A DNA stretch of 64,000 nt from the NCBI RefSeq assembly GCF_000203815.1, contig NW_004457695.1:1548054-1612053 (forward strand), written 5' to 3'. Shown here piece after piece: positions 39,152-50,094 of this stretch. The position numbers and the translations under genes are program-made. The DNA comes from Cavenderia fasciculata. Its lineage: Eukaryota > Evosea > Eumycetozoa > Acytosteliales > Cavenderiaceae. The notes below the pieces were generated by a model that saw only the letters and a list, made by a program, of their open reading frames with translations, searched no databases and was not told the DNA's origin. The stretch's first letter is position 1; every line of letters begins with the position of its first letter.

Positions 39152-39318
39152 ACAGTCACACATACAACTATATAAAAAATACTGAAAGAATAAATAAATA
39201 ATATTGATTATGTCACAAACCGAATGAATGCAGGTATCATATGATCGTTCGTTTTTTTTTTTTTGGTTATAATATTCATTTTCACAAATATTTGTTTGTT
39301 GTTTTGTTATATTGTACA

Positions 39319-40086
39319 ATGATATCAAAAAATATATTAAAAATTGGTAATAGTTTACTCAAACAAGTAGCACAACCATGGACCAAAGAAGAATTAAAAG
39401 ATACAAAGAGAGTTGAAAAGTTGTTGGATTTGATGGTAAAAGAGATGCGAGAAAACAATGGATGTGGTATTGCAGCACCTCAGGTAGGACAAGGCAAACA
39501 ACTGTTCTTGTTTGAGCTGAATAGTGTCGATACGCATCTTGCGTGTCCCAACTTTCCGCTGACTGCATTCTTTAACCCTACCATTGAAATTGTCGAGGAT
39601 GACGTACTCATCCCATCGCTTCAATCGGCACAACCCATCAAGAGAAACAGCAACTATCAAATAACAAGTGGCGGTCCCGTGTTTGGCAAGACGGGCATAG
39701 CAGGCAGCAGCAAGAACCTCTTTAACCTCACCAAATACAAACGATCCATGCAAACACCACTCGTCACTACACCCAAGAAAATAACAGCCAACAATACAAT
39801 CGATGTTTGGGAGTCGTGTCTATCGGTACCTTCATACTATGGACGTGTTACGAGAGCTCGAAAATGCATCATCAACTTTTGGGATATTACTGGTACGCCT
39901 CGATCGATAGAGGCCGATGGTTTGATATCCGCCTGTCTTCAACATGAAAACGATCATCTTTTGGGTCGTGTCTTTTTCGAACGTCTACAAAATAGTGTAA
40001 ACGATCTAGTACATGCTGACGAATTAACTCATGAACAAGCTACTCATGTATTTAGTTTAACTGGTGATTTTCAAATTACCAAATAA
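39319..40086 (+). CDS. pdf: Peptide deformylase with a large internal insertion
   Basis: Single exon, 255 residues from the ATG at 39319 (MISKNILKIG). An upstream in-frame Met at 39241 would add a hydrophobic 26-residue stretch that looks like leader. The enzyme removes the formyl group from N-terminal fMet of organelle-made proteins, using a metal ion. Motif I is NGCGIAAPQVG, motif II is WESCLSVPSYYGRV (Ser in place of the usual Gly in EGCLS) and motif III is LQHENDHLLGRVFFERL, with the HExxH metal site. Between motifs I and II an extra Ser/Lys/Thr-rich stretch of about 60 residues (from QITSGGPVFGKTG) lengthens the protein compared with bacterial forms. The N-terminus is not a clear mitochondrial presequence, but that is the expected site. 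GC content is higher than in its neighbours. It is convergent with the RRM gene at 85 bases. Confidence 0.88.
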   Translation: MISKNILKIGNSLLKQVAQPWTKEELKDTKRVEKLLDLMVKEMRENNGCGIAAPQVGQGKQLFLFELNSVDTHLACPNFPLTAFFNPTIEIVEDDVLIPSLQSAQPIKRNSNYQITSGGPVFGKTGIAGSSKNLFNLTKYKRSMQTPLVTTPKKITANNTIDVWESCLSVPSYYGRVTRARKCIINFWDITGTPRSIEADGLISACLQHENDHLLGRVFFERLQNSVNDLVHADELTHEQATHVFSLTGDFQITK

Positions 40087-40171
40087 AAAAAAAGAAAAAG
40101 AAAAAAAGAAAAAGAAAAAGAAAATTATTATTATGTAAATCAAAAAATAGTAGTATTTAGTTTTAATGGAA

Positions 40172-41888
40172 TTAACTAAAATTAATTAATAATTGACAAT
40201 CTTCAATCATTATTCTATGATTTTTTCTCTTAAAACTAGATGCTGAATGAATATCATTAAAAATGACAAATATTTCTTTTTTTTGATCATTAATTGTATA
40301 TCTCTTAAAAAAAACAAAAAAGATAAATATTAATTAATTTGTATATATATGTTTTGTTGGTTTGTTAGTTTACATACTTTGATTCCATTTTCATTTTCAA
40401 ATAAATGTTTAATTTTTGAAAGTGAAGGATAGTTTGTAATGGTTAATTGTTGAGATGAATTGGAAGATGAGGTTAATTGATTGTTATTGTTGGAATGATG
40501 ATTGGTTGATGGGGATTGGTGGTGGTGGTGATGATTATTTACATTTCTTCTCGATTGAAAAGGTTGAGATGGTATAGGTGGTGATTGCATAGTTGGTGAG
40601 GTTAATATTGGTGATAAATGATGGTGTTGATGACGTTGATGTTGATGATTCATTCTATGTGGTTGTTGATTATATGGATTATTGACCATTAGATTATTGG
40701 TCATTATTTGATTCATTACAAGTGTTGCATTTGCAGCAACAGCAGCGACAGCTGGACCTGGTAAACCAATTGGTGACGATGATCTAGTTAAACCACCATA
40801 TGGTGGAGGTTTAAAATGATTGGTAATATTGATGTTGTAATGAGGATTGTTGATTCTGGGATGATGATTTAAAATAGGTGATGTTTTCGTCGTAACCATG
40901 GTCGGTGTAGGTACATTTGGTTTTGGTGTAGGTACTGTCATGGTTTGACCATTTGCCAATTGAACAACTAGTGGAGCAGGAGGAGTTGGTGGTGGTGGTG
41001 GTGGTGAGGGGACCTTTGGATGTGGTAGTGTCACCATTGTAGGTGATTTCAATTGTGATGATGGTGGTGGTTGTGGTACTACTCTAACATGATTATGTAA
41101 AAGAGGAAGAATTGGAGGAGAACCAATTAATGTTGGATGTACCATTGTCTTGTTGTTGTTTACACCATTTCTTAACATTTGATTTGGTTGTGGTGGTGGT
41201 GGTGAGTGTATGGGACTATGTTGATGATGATGATGATTAATATGTTGATGATGATGATGAAGAATTACTCCACCATTATGACGAACACCTGGTGGTGATA
41301 CTATATTCGGTTGAACAACGCCACGTTGAAAAGGTAAATGTTGTTGTTGAGGGATTAGAGGTTGATGTCCATTTATCATTGGAGAGTGACGTTGTTTCTT
41401 GAATGGTTGTTGTTGATGTTGATTAGCACCATTCATATATTTCAAAGGAGGTGTCAATGGTGGAGACTCTCTATGATGATTTCTATAAAGATGTGTATTA
41501 TTATTTGTCACTGCCATGGGTTTAAAATGATTTGATTCATTGGTTTGTTTGATAATAGGCTTTTCACCTTTGGGTTGCTCCTCGGTAATCAAACCTTCTT
41601 CAATAATTGATCCTTCTTCTTCAATTGATCCTTCCTCTTCTTCTTCTTCTTTAATTTCACCATCATTCAATTCTTCTTCTTCCAATGATCTTTTTCTTGT
41701 TGTTGAAGATGTTGATATTTCATCTTCATCTTCATCTTTTATAACTTTTACTTGAAATTCTACTTGCAATTCCAATTCATCGTCAGATAGACCATAATCG
41801 ATTAGGTCATTGTCATCGTAATCTCCATCGTCGTCAATGTTGTATTGATAGGATACAGGTACTTGAACGGGCTCTTCTTGAGTTGTCA

Positions 41889-41889
<1 letters not shown>
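40172..41889 (-). CDS. Low-complexity protein with C-terminal RRM
   Basis: Exon 1 is 41889-40378 and exon 2 is 40303-40172, joined in phase 0. The open frame continues upstream to a Met at 41976, but that part (a hydrophobic stretch and poly-Asn from AAC repeats) looks like 5' leader, so MTTQEEPVQVP at 41889 is preferred. The body is acidic at the start, then Pro/His/Gln/Asn-rich. The last 70 residues form an RRM-like fold: LTITNYPSLSKIKHLFENE, then across the splice IKRYTINDQKKEIFVIFND, then HRIMIEDCQLLINF. The intron splits strand beta-2. An RNA-binding role is inferred from this domain. The canonical aromatic RNP residues are only partly kept, so binding may be atypical. Confidence 0.75.
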
Positions 41890-41923
<34 letters not shown>

Positions 41924-42638
41924 GTTGAGTGTACAATGTATAAGGGCAACAAGATAAAATAGAAAACGAGGAACAAGTGGATATATATGATATGATTTGA
42001 ATTTGATTCGATTTGAGATTGATTGTTCTAACTGATAAATGGTATATAGTATATGTATATATTGATATATTGTAAAGAGATATATAATGATTATATATAG
42101 TTATAGTTATATAGGTAATACGAATCAAAACATTGTTATAAATTATGAATCATTTGGATAGCAGTAGTAATTATAAAATATAGCCAACTTTAAAGTAATA
42201 ATAATACTTATAATAATATCGATCTTGATAATCATCGATCGAAAAGAAGAAGAAGAAGAAGAAGAAGAAGAAGGGATAGAGTAAAAGGAAGAAGAATAGA
42301 GGGAGGGAGGTGTGAGGGAAATGAGGAAAAGAGAGGCAAGATAAAATACAGAGTGCCAATCGATACCTATAATCCTCAAGTATACTTTATACTACCCATT
42401 ATGTAACCTCCTCCTCTCAACCTCTTGTCGGATGAATGATGATGATAAAGAAGAACAACAAGATACATCATTATTCAAAAAAAATATAAATGGGTCATTT
42501 ACCTTTTTGATATTATATAAACATATATACACATATATATTAATAATTTGTACTGTAATAACTAACTAATTAACCAACATATTTGTTTCTATAATAAAAA
42601 TAATAATAATATATAGATATCTTCTATTATTCTTTTTA
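41890..42638. other. Leader and upstream region of the RRM gene, target of the pogo element
   Basis: AT-rich non-coding sequence with an AAC/GTT repeat (41889-41920) in the presumed leader and a GAA run (42246-42273). The left terminal repeat of the pogo-like element starts right after it. Confidence 0.5.
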
Positions 42639-42679
42639 CACCCACTTGTTTTTGTTTGCAAAATTGGTTTTTTTTGCAA
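42639..42679 (+). repeat. Left terminal inverted repeat of pogo-like element
   Basis: Runs from CACCCACTTG to TTTTGCAA and pairs with 44826-44866 reversed. The shared core is TTTGTTTGCAAAATTGGT plus a T8 run. Confidence 0.88.
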
Positions 42680-42739
42680 AGAGGAAAATAAAAAGTTTGG
42701 GGTGCCCCAATTTATATGGGGAATATGGGGGTAGACAGT

Positions 42740-44660
42740 TCAATGCAAGAATTTATTAAATAGGGATTTGACGGAAGAGACAAAGGAAGGATTTTGAATA
42801 GTGGTTGACAGTTGGGATGATGAGTTGGTATTGCTTTCATAGGCTATTCTTTTAGCTGGTCTGTTATTTTCATCTCGCATTTCGCCAGTAGCCACATTAA
42901 TTTGGTTAAAGGTGTTATAATTGTTAACTTGGCTCAGGTTAACATCTCCAGAGTCTGATTTTTTTGGCTGTCTTCTCTTTCGTGTCTCTTTTTTATAATG
43001 AATAACCAAGTCTCTTTGATTTAAATGAAAATTAGGTTAGTAAAAAATGGGTAGTAGTTGTTATCGTTTAAACTCACCGATTTGTGTCGTCGGTCCAGAC
43101 AGTGCCTGTACTCATCTTATCTCTCATCATCATTGATCTTTGCTTGTGTGGTAAAGAATCTGTCGTTACCAATGCATTAGAAGTGGTTTGAACAAGAGCA
43201 AGAGCCTTTGAAGATTTTTTTGTTGCCTTGGGTGGTTTTGGTATCAATCCCTGATCTTGTGGTGAGAGTGGCGAACAATTAATGATACCTGACTTGTTCC
43301 AAGCAGCCATTACGTTGGTTGGCTTTGTTGCTTCGACCCATGCAAAGTATGAAAACTGTTGGTAGTGTTCGGGTGCTATTTTAAAGTTGGGTTTGTCTTG
43401 AAGTTGTTTTAGTATCATATTCTTTAGTGATTGAGAGAATGATGAAAAAATGACAAGATCCAAAGGTTGTAAGATATGTGTCATATTGGATGGAAAGCTC
43501 TTAATGTGAACCTTGTTTTCATTGGCCCATTGAAGTAATTCAGGACTAAAATTACTTCCATGATTGTCGACCAAAAGTAACTTGTCGCCAGGTGTTGTCA
43601 GCTGTTTAACAAAAAATTGGACACAGTCTAGCTTGATTGACTCATCTACCTATATACGATTAGTTATATACAAGAGTGTGTTAATTAATTATAATATTTA
43701 GATTTTGTAGAAAAAGAAAATTTTTAAAAAATCATCTTACATAGCCACTCTTATTAACTTCCAGATAGCCATTTTCATTTTTACTAGTAATGGACCAATT
43801 CTTTTTGATTGGGAACTGCAAAACGTAATAAGGCTTTAGACTACCACCTAATCCTGTTATTCCTCCTACCAATGTAAAGTGTTGGGACTGAGTTTGTTTA
43901 AAAACTTTTGGTTTGAGTGTCTCCCTTGCATTTTTATAAACAAACATGACAACCTGTGACAAAGACATTGAATTATTAGTAAACTCTAATCAATTGCATG
44001 TGTATAATCACTACTGTCTATAGTTACCTTTTGTTTAGTATCTGTGAAGAGAACTCCCTTTTCATCAATGTTGAATATATTTTCTTGTTTGATACCATGT
44101 TTTATTATGAAATCTCTAGTTTCCTTGATCCATGCGTCAGAACCACCTTTTTGTTCAGCAAGTGCCCTTTTATAATCTTGAGAGCGAACATATCTAAGCT
44201 TGAGATCTACGTATCTCGATCTAAAACCTCTCCACCAAGAGTCTGACAGCATCTTTTCTCTCTTTGTGCCCGTTCGCTCTTTCCAGAGATTGAGTGCCAA
44301 AATCTTGACATCTGTCTTTGTCATTGGTCTATTCTGCTGAATAGATATCTTGATCTTGGCTATTATCTTTTCCTCTTCCTCTTGTGTAAGTGTCTTTTGA
44401 CGAGGTACTATAGATTTCTTCTTTAGTGCCCTCGATACTTCATATTCTTCTAATCCCAAAACGAAGCTAATATTTTTGTTGCTAATCTCCCCGTGCTCTA
44501 GTCTAAGCATCACAGCTGCTTCCAATCGCTCCTTTTGTTCTCTCACCAAGACCTTTTGTAATGTTAGCCTTGATTTACATTCCCAAAAGACTGTTAAAAC
44601 ACCTAAAATCTCTCCATACACCTGTTTCTGATCTTGCTTTGTGCTTGCTAATTCCTCCAT
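42740..44660 (-). CDS. Pogo/Tigger-type DDE transposase
   Basis: Four exons, 44660-44028, 43953-43741, 43649-43078 and 43013-42740, join exactly to 563 residues with no internal stop. An N-terminal helix-turn-helix region (NISFVLGLEEYEVSRALKKK, then a CENP-B-like block around TKTDVKILALNLW) should bind the terminal repeats. The DDE_1 catalytic core shows the first Asp in FNIDEKGVLF, the second in KLLLVDNHGSNFSPELL and the third in MTHILQPLDLVIF. It has the hallmark order of pogo-family enzymes, which cut and paste DNA at TA targets. The C-terminus is basic then Ser/Asn-rich. Proper GT-AG introns separate catalytic blocks, so host splicing is needed to make the enzyme. Confidence 0.88.
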
Positions 44661-44825
44661 TTTGACTTTATCTTATACCAATAATATCTATATATATGTG
44701 CTGAATATAATAATGACATTCGTTTGTTGTAAAAAACTTTTCTATTAGTTATTTTAATCTTGTACTCCAACTACTACCCGTAACTGCCATAGTAGATGGG
44801 TGACTTAAAGAAATTAAATTACTCA

Positions 44826-44866
44826 TTGCAAAAAAAACCAATTTTGCAAACAAAAGATAGTGGGTG
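44826..44866 (-). repeat. Right terminal inverted repeat of pogo-like element
   Basis: Reverse complement of the left repeat except for three adjacent positions; ends AGATAGTGGGTG before a TTA flank. Confidence 0.88.
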
Positions 44867-45188
44867 TTAGTTGTATGATGTGATTTAAAAATAATGGTTA
44901 GGGGTGAAGATTCTTGTGACAAAACTGACAAAAAAATGAATAATATGAATTAAATAATATTGGTGTGGGTATGTTGGATTATTATCTTTCGAGTATGAGG
45001 GATTTAAAAATGATGGTGTCATCATTGACCCTTCTCAACACAGGCCAGTAGATAAAATCAATTGTTTGGTTATTATAATATATTATTATTTTATTTATTA
45101 GTATATATACTGGATGAATGGGATGAATGGAAGGGATTATTTAATTGAATTTAAAGGGTCATTTAGATTTGATTGATTGATTGATTGA

Positions 45189-47427
45189 TTATTGACTAGA
45201 TGGTTCTAAATCTCTAACACGTAATATTTCAAATTCATCTCGTAGTCTTTCAAAAATTCTTTGAGCCACTATTTTTTGTTCGGTTGATCCTAGATTAACC
45301 TTGTCGGGATGAACCACCATAATGGCCTTTCTATAGTACTTTTTAACTTGAGTTGGTGCCACCATTTGTCCACGATTCACCTTTTCCCATCCACTTCCTT
45401 CCCACAACACCTCGTGAAGTGTAGATATCAGCATACGGATATCATTCTTTTTACCAGTGCTTGCCTCTGCCCATCTTTTAACCTTTTCCGAAATGGCAGG
45501 TTCCAATGTTTCACGTTCAGATTGTGCCCTATGATCTACATGTGGAGAAAAGTTCATTGATGGTGGTGGTTGAGAGTTTGGCATGAAAAATGATGTAAAT
45601 TGTTGAGGTTGTGTTCCACCTCCACTTCCAGTTGATGATGTTGTTGACGATGGTGGGAAATCAAAATCTCCAAATATATGATCATAACTTGATTTGTTTT
45701 GATTTGTAGGTGGAGGAGGAGCAGGTTGAGATTGAGGAGGTTGTTGTTGTTGATTATTATTACTATTATTTTTATTGTTCCATTGTTGTTGTTGAGGAGG
45801 AGGAGGTTGTCGTGTTTGTTGTTGTTGTTGTTGTTGAAAAGGTGGTGGATTGTATGAACCATTTGATGGTTGTTGTGGTGGTTGTTGACGTTGATGAGGA
45901 GATTGGAATTCATATTGATTAGATGATGATGGTGAATTTGTATTTGTAGCATTTGTCGAAGAGGAATTTGGTGTTGGTTTAAAGGGTGATTCTTTTGGAG
46001 TTGAATTTGGAGTTTCATACATCCAATCGTCACCAAACCCAGATTTTGTTGTTGTTGTTGTTGACGATGATGATGATGTATTATTACCATTTGTATTATT
46101 ATTATTATTATTACTATTACTATTATTACTATTACTATTATTACTATTTTCATCATCCCAAACACTAAACAAATTTTCATTTCTAGAATCATTTCTTTTG
46201 GTTGATGGCGGTGATGAATCTTCACTACTCGACCCACCAGTTGGACTATAAGGTCCATTATCATTCATATTCATATTTCTAAATTGTCCATGTAATGGTT
46301 GTTGTTGTTGTTGTCCACTACTACCACTTCTTGGACGAGTATGACTATTACTATTACTGTTTACTGAATCTTTATAAGAAGGAGGTGGGGAAGGATAGAC
46401 TGGTGGAGGGGTAGGAGAACTTGGTCTATTGTGTTGTGGAGGTGGAGTGGATGGAGAGGTTGGTTTCTTTGGTCTATAGATATCAGCTAGTTCAGGGATA
46501 TCAAGTTGATAAGTGTCTACCATTGGTTCGATAAACCCTAGCAAACCCTCCAACAATACCGAGTTGCTTTCGAAAAAGATACAAAATTGTTGTACAAGTG
46601 TAATAATACTATGAACGATCAATTTACATCTAATAAATGATCTTGTTTGTATATGATTGTTTGTATTCTTTGATGCTTGATCAAATTCCTCTTTTGCCAT
46701 TCTAATCTTATCCATATCCCTAAAATTAAATTAAATTAAAAAAGTTAGATACTTATTTATATATCTCTTTCTATCTATTTCTATTTCTATTCTCTCTCTT
46801 ACGAAGAAGCTCTTTTAGTTGAATCATAATCTAGGTTTAATTTCTTTCTCTTTTCCAATACTTGTTTTGTTACTTTATTCATTTCTTTGTCTCTTTTGAA
46901 TGGTATCACAACATTTGTATCCAATGATTCAATAGTTGTTCTTAAATTATCATGTCCAATTGTACCAAATGAATCGTATAACTAAAAGTAAAAAGTAAAA
47001 AGTAAAAATATTAATATCTATCTATCTATCTATCTATTTATCTTCTTTTTCTTTATCTTTTTCAATTTACTCTTTGAACAGAATCTTGAAATCTAATTGA
47101 AAGATCACCAGATTCAGGTGTTGTTCGTTTAAAGAACTTTGATAATAAACCTGTAGAGAATTCCTTTTCATCTGATAATTCAGAGAGTATAAAGTTGCAC
47201 ATCGAGGTGGCGAGTGCACTGTTTGTTTGACACATTCTCTCCATGTTGAGCATAGACTGTTGTGTCGTCTCTTCTAGGTGGTTCATAAACTCACCCAATC
47301 GCTTTAGATTCGATAGGTTGTTATCCAACACCTCGTCATGTGTCTTGTCTACAGCTCCCATCTTTTCCAGAACGGTTTGTGTCGCTCTCCTTTGAAATTC
47401 AAACATCTTTTCTGCTAGTGAATCCAT
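45189..47427 (-). CDS. BAR-domain protein with C-terminal auxilin-type J domain
   Basis: Exons 47427-47071, 46981-46803 and 46719-45189 join to 688 residues. The first about 260 residues are helical and Lys/Glu-rich in BAR order: AEKMFEFQRRATQTVLEKMG, VIPFKRDKEMNKVTKQVLEK, LDYDSTKRASSDMDKIRMAK and a last helix through FIEPMVDTYQLDIPELADIY. BAR dimers bind curved membranes. A long Pro/Ser/Asn/Gln linker follows. The last about 100 residues are a J domain of the auxilin/GAK kind (TLHEVLWEGSGWEKV, YYRKAIMVVHPDKVNLG, with HPD at about 649-651), which recruits Hsc70 to strip clathrin coats. Together they suggest a factor linking membrane curvature to clathrin uncoating. That function is inferred from architecture; no PTEN-like or kinase domain is present. 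Confidence 0.82.
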
Positions 47428-47927
47428 TCTGTAGATAGTCTATCTATATTCTCTTTCTCTGAGTAGAACCTATAAATAATATATAAAATGAAAATAAATA
47501 AATAAATAAATACTGACTGCGTACTTCTTGTAAAGTTTGTCTATTTTAATTACAGCAATAAAGTTTGGGTTTTTTCTTCTTTTTTGTTTTTTTTTTTCCC
47601 CAACCCGAATAAAACCAACCGAACTTCAACCACTTTTCACTTTATTTTTCTTTCTCCAACCACAGATACTATCTGTCAATGAACGAGTAAGTTAACTATA
47701 TCAATTCATGATTAAATACTTTTAATTTTTAAATGGGATCTTGGTTTTTTTTAAAAACAAAGGTAATATATAATCACTTTTTTTCAAAAACAACACTATA
47801 ACAATGTTCATAAAAAGAATTATATTTGCTAAAAGAAAAGATATCTTTCACATTAACATTTAATGCAAACAATGTAAAATTTCCTGACGTCCTGTGTAAG
47901 AAGGCCTATCCAGTGTGAAAAAGAACT

Positions 47928-48033
47928 ACAATGAACTACAGGAAATGCGTGATCTATCCGTATACTACATGAATTGTAAAGTGTGGTGTTAAAAGTATGC
48001 GGATACATCACGCATTTACTGTCAGTTCAATGT
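47928..48033. repeat. Long imperfect inverted repeat (39/40-base arms)
   Basis: The left arm 47928-47966 (starting ACAATGAACTACAGG) and right arm 47994-48033 are near reverse complements. The inner 24 bases match at 22 positions, including AAATGCGTGAT with ATCACGCATTT. The loop is 27 bases. It lies between two minus-strand genes and is less AT-rich than its surroundings. It could be a small non-autonomous element or a structured RNA. Confidence 0.65.
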
Positions 48034-48165
48034 CTGACATGTTAGTCCACCCAACCAATATTGGTTTGTATAGTAAAAAAAAAAAAGGTTTAAACAACCA
48101 AAATGACAAAGTTTATATAACTACTATACCTTTTCATTACAAATACAATTTTAATTTAATTTATT

Positions 48166-49977
48166 TTAATTTATAGAGTTATTATTATTATTACCATTTT
48201 TAATGTTAAATTGATTTACAAATGATTTCATATCTTGATAAACTTGACTGGTTAGTTTTGGAGTCGCAGTGGTCATTTTGTCGAAAATGAGTGCTTCAAG
48301 TTTGGTCAGCTGATTCAAGAATTCATCGTGATCATAGTTGGCTTGAGGAATCATCATTGCCGTGCATGATGAAAATTTAGATTCGGCCTCCTTGGTTTGA
48401 TGGTCCTTGAAGAATTCATTCGTCACCTTTACAGGATCGAGAAGGAATGCCTTTTGCTCTGCATTACAATTACTAAACAACGTTTTGTTGAATATTAAGA
48501 TTAGGTGTGGTTTTGGTTTAGTTGGTTCAGTAGGAGTAGTAGTTGGTTTGGTAGTAGTACTGGACTCGGTCGGAGCAGCACAATGAATTAGTAAATTAAC
48601 AATGGTAGCTCTTTCTTGCCATGAATGATTGGTGACTACAATCAATATATCACTAAACGAGTAGAGAAATTTTGGATAAAAGTGACGAATAGTTTCCTTT
48701 CGAATTTGTTTCTCTGTCTTTACTTTTTTTCCAACCAAAGTAGAAGAAGAGGAAGGAGAAGAAGAGTTGGTTGATTTGGCCAATTGAAAGTTTAATAGGA
48801 ATGGATCAGTACCTCCACCACCCTCACTATCAACAATCATAAAGTTCTTTCGATCAACACCTTTTTCTACACATCCAGAGTATGAATTCAAATCAGCAGA
48901 TGTTGAATGTGAGTCAAAGTAATACCCAGGTATTGGTTTATCAAATTCTTTATCTTTAATTAATGATCTAATTAATGTTGATTTTCCTAAAACAAACAAA
49001 AAGTAAATATTAATATATATAATCCTTTTTTCCTTTTCTTTGTTTCGATACATACCAGACCCAGTTGGACCAATAAAACTAACAAAGAATAAATTCTTTC
49101 CAAACATATTATTATCAATATCACCAAACCATTGTTTCTCTCTTTCTCCCCATTGAATAGTTGGGAGATTATTTTGATTATTTTGATTATCAATATTATT
49201 TTGATTATTTGTAAAATCCAAATATAATAATTTCTGTAATTTATCATATTTTAAGAATGATTGTGGATTTTGAATTGATTCATCTTTTGATTTCAAGTAT
49301 TTTCTTTTAACATTTTCCTTTCTAATTTCCATTCGATGTTTTGATGCTATAAATTCTTTATCTTCATCTATTAATTCTGAAAAACTACCACCAATACTGT
49401 TTTTGTTGTTACTATCTTGGTTTGATTGTTGATTGTTATCATTATTATTATTATTATTATTATCTTTTTTATCTTTTAAAAGTTGAAGTTGAATTTGAAT
49501 TTGATCCCATTCTAATTTTTGTAGTGCAACCAATTTATCCAATTCTTTTTCTTCATCTTCTTGAATATAGGTTGGTATCTTTATATTGAGTTGTTCTTCA
49601 AATTTAAGACATAATTCTAGATTGTAAGATTCTCTTTCTTCGTCTGTCAGTTTGAGAATATTCAATATCTTGATTCTCTTATCAAAGTCGATTGACTTGT
49701 GGTGTCGTGGACACTGTTTCTCTTTGTGTGTGTCACATCTATATCCTGGACAATTAATACAATAATGCGTCACCTTTTGTTTACACTGTACAAACTTGAC
49801 TCCTCCTCCTTCTAATCTTTGAATCTCTATACATTCAAACTCTTTATTATCTATTTTAGTTTCATAGGTCTTTGGTGTAAATTGTTGAATAGTTGTAGTT
49901 GTAGTAGATGTAGTAGATGTAGTAGTTGATGGAATGGAGGAAGGTTCCATCATGTGATAGGTGTTTAAAAAGTACAA
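48166..49977 (-). CDS. Zinc-finger P-loop GTPase-like protein
   Basis: Exons 49977-49056 and 48986-48166 give 580 residues (an inner Met at 49953 is an alternative start). A Thr-rich leader precedes a B-box-like Cys/His cluster (VTHYCINCPGYRCDTHKEKQ followed by CPRHH). A helical Gln/Asn-rich section follows, then a nucleotide-binding domain. Its P-loop FIGPTGSGKSTLIRSL is split by the intron after GPTGSG. A likely Switch II motif is FMIVDSEGGGGTDP (DxxG as DSEG, reminiscent of GBP/VLIG-like GTPases), and IFNKTLF may be the base-recognition NKxx. The C-terminal part is helical. It is probably one of the expanded dictyostelid zinc-finger GTPase family; substrate and role are unknown. GTP rather than ATP use is inferred from the motifs. 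Confidence 0.72.
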   Translation of the reverse strand: MYFLNTYHMMEPSSIPSTTTSTTSTTTTTIQQFTPKTYETKIDNKEFECIEIQRLEGGGVKFVQCKQKVTHYCINCPGYRCDTHKEKQCPRHHKSIDFDKRIKILNILKLTDEERESYNLELCLKFEEQLNIKIPTYIQEDEEKELDKLVALQKLEWDQIQIQLQLLKDKKDNNNNNNNDNNQQSNQDSNNKNSIGGSFSELIDEDKEFIASKHRMEIRKENVKRKYLKSKDESIQNPQSFLKYDKLQKLLYLDFTNNQNNIDNQNNQNNLPTIQWGEREKQWFGDIDNNMFGKNLFFVSFIGPTGSGMYRNKEKEKRIIYINIYFLFVLGKSTLIRSLIKDKEFDKPIPGYYFDSHSTSADLNSYSGCVEKGVDRKNFMIVDSEGGGGTDPFLLNFQLAKSTNSSSPSSSSTLVGKKVKTEKQIRKETIRHFYPKFLYSFSDILIVVTNHSWQERATIVNLLIHCAAPTESSTTTKPTTTPTEPTKPKPHLILIFNKTLFSNCNAEQKAFLLDPVKVTNEFFKDHQTKEAESKFSSCTAMMIPQANYDHDEFLNQLTKLEALIFDKMTTATPKLTSQVYQDMKSFVNQFNIKNGNNNNNSIN

Positions 49978-50094
49978 TTAAAATGTTTAAAGTTAAAGAT
50001 CTTGAAGATCACTGTGTGACTCCGATGAGCAATATAATTTTCTTTTTATTTTTTCATTCAATTTTGATTGATTCTATTTTTAAATAGTGATCCG

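Larger units (their letters stand above)
37634..39318. other. Spacer with short dispersed repeats
   Basis: No gene was seen between regA and the deformylase. The right half holds two copies of a roughly 90-base direct repeat and a tandem of three 16-base units, listed separately. Otherwise it is AT-rich with T and TTA runs. Confidence 0.5.
42639..44866 (-). mobile_element. Pogo-like DNA transposon, apparently full length
   Basis: The 2228-base element is bounded by 41-base terminal inverted repeats. The left repeat 42639-42679 starts CACCCACTTG and the right repeat 44826-44866, read inward, starts CACCCACTAT. They match at 38 of 41 positions; the three differences are adjacent. The flanks both show TTA (42636-42638 and 44867-44869), consistent with a short TA-containing target duplication. 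The only gene inside is the transposase on the minus strand. The high repeat identity and open reading frame suggest recent activity. Confidence 0.85.

Noticed and set aside
41890-41976. Upstream in-frame start of the RRM gene giving MFLVFYFILLPLYIVHST
   Set aside because: It looks like a signal peptide, but the following poly-Asn and the acidic MTTQEE start suggest this is translated leader rather than protein; the cytosolic RRM argues against secretion.
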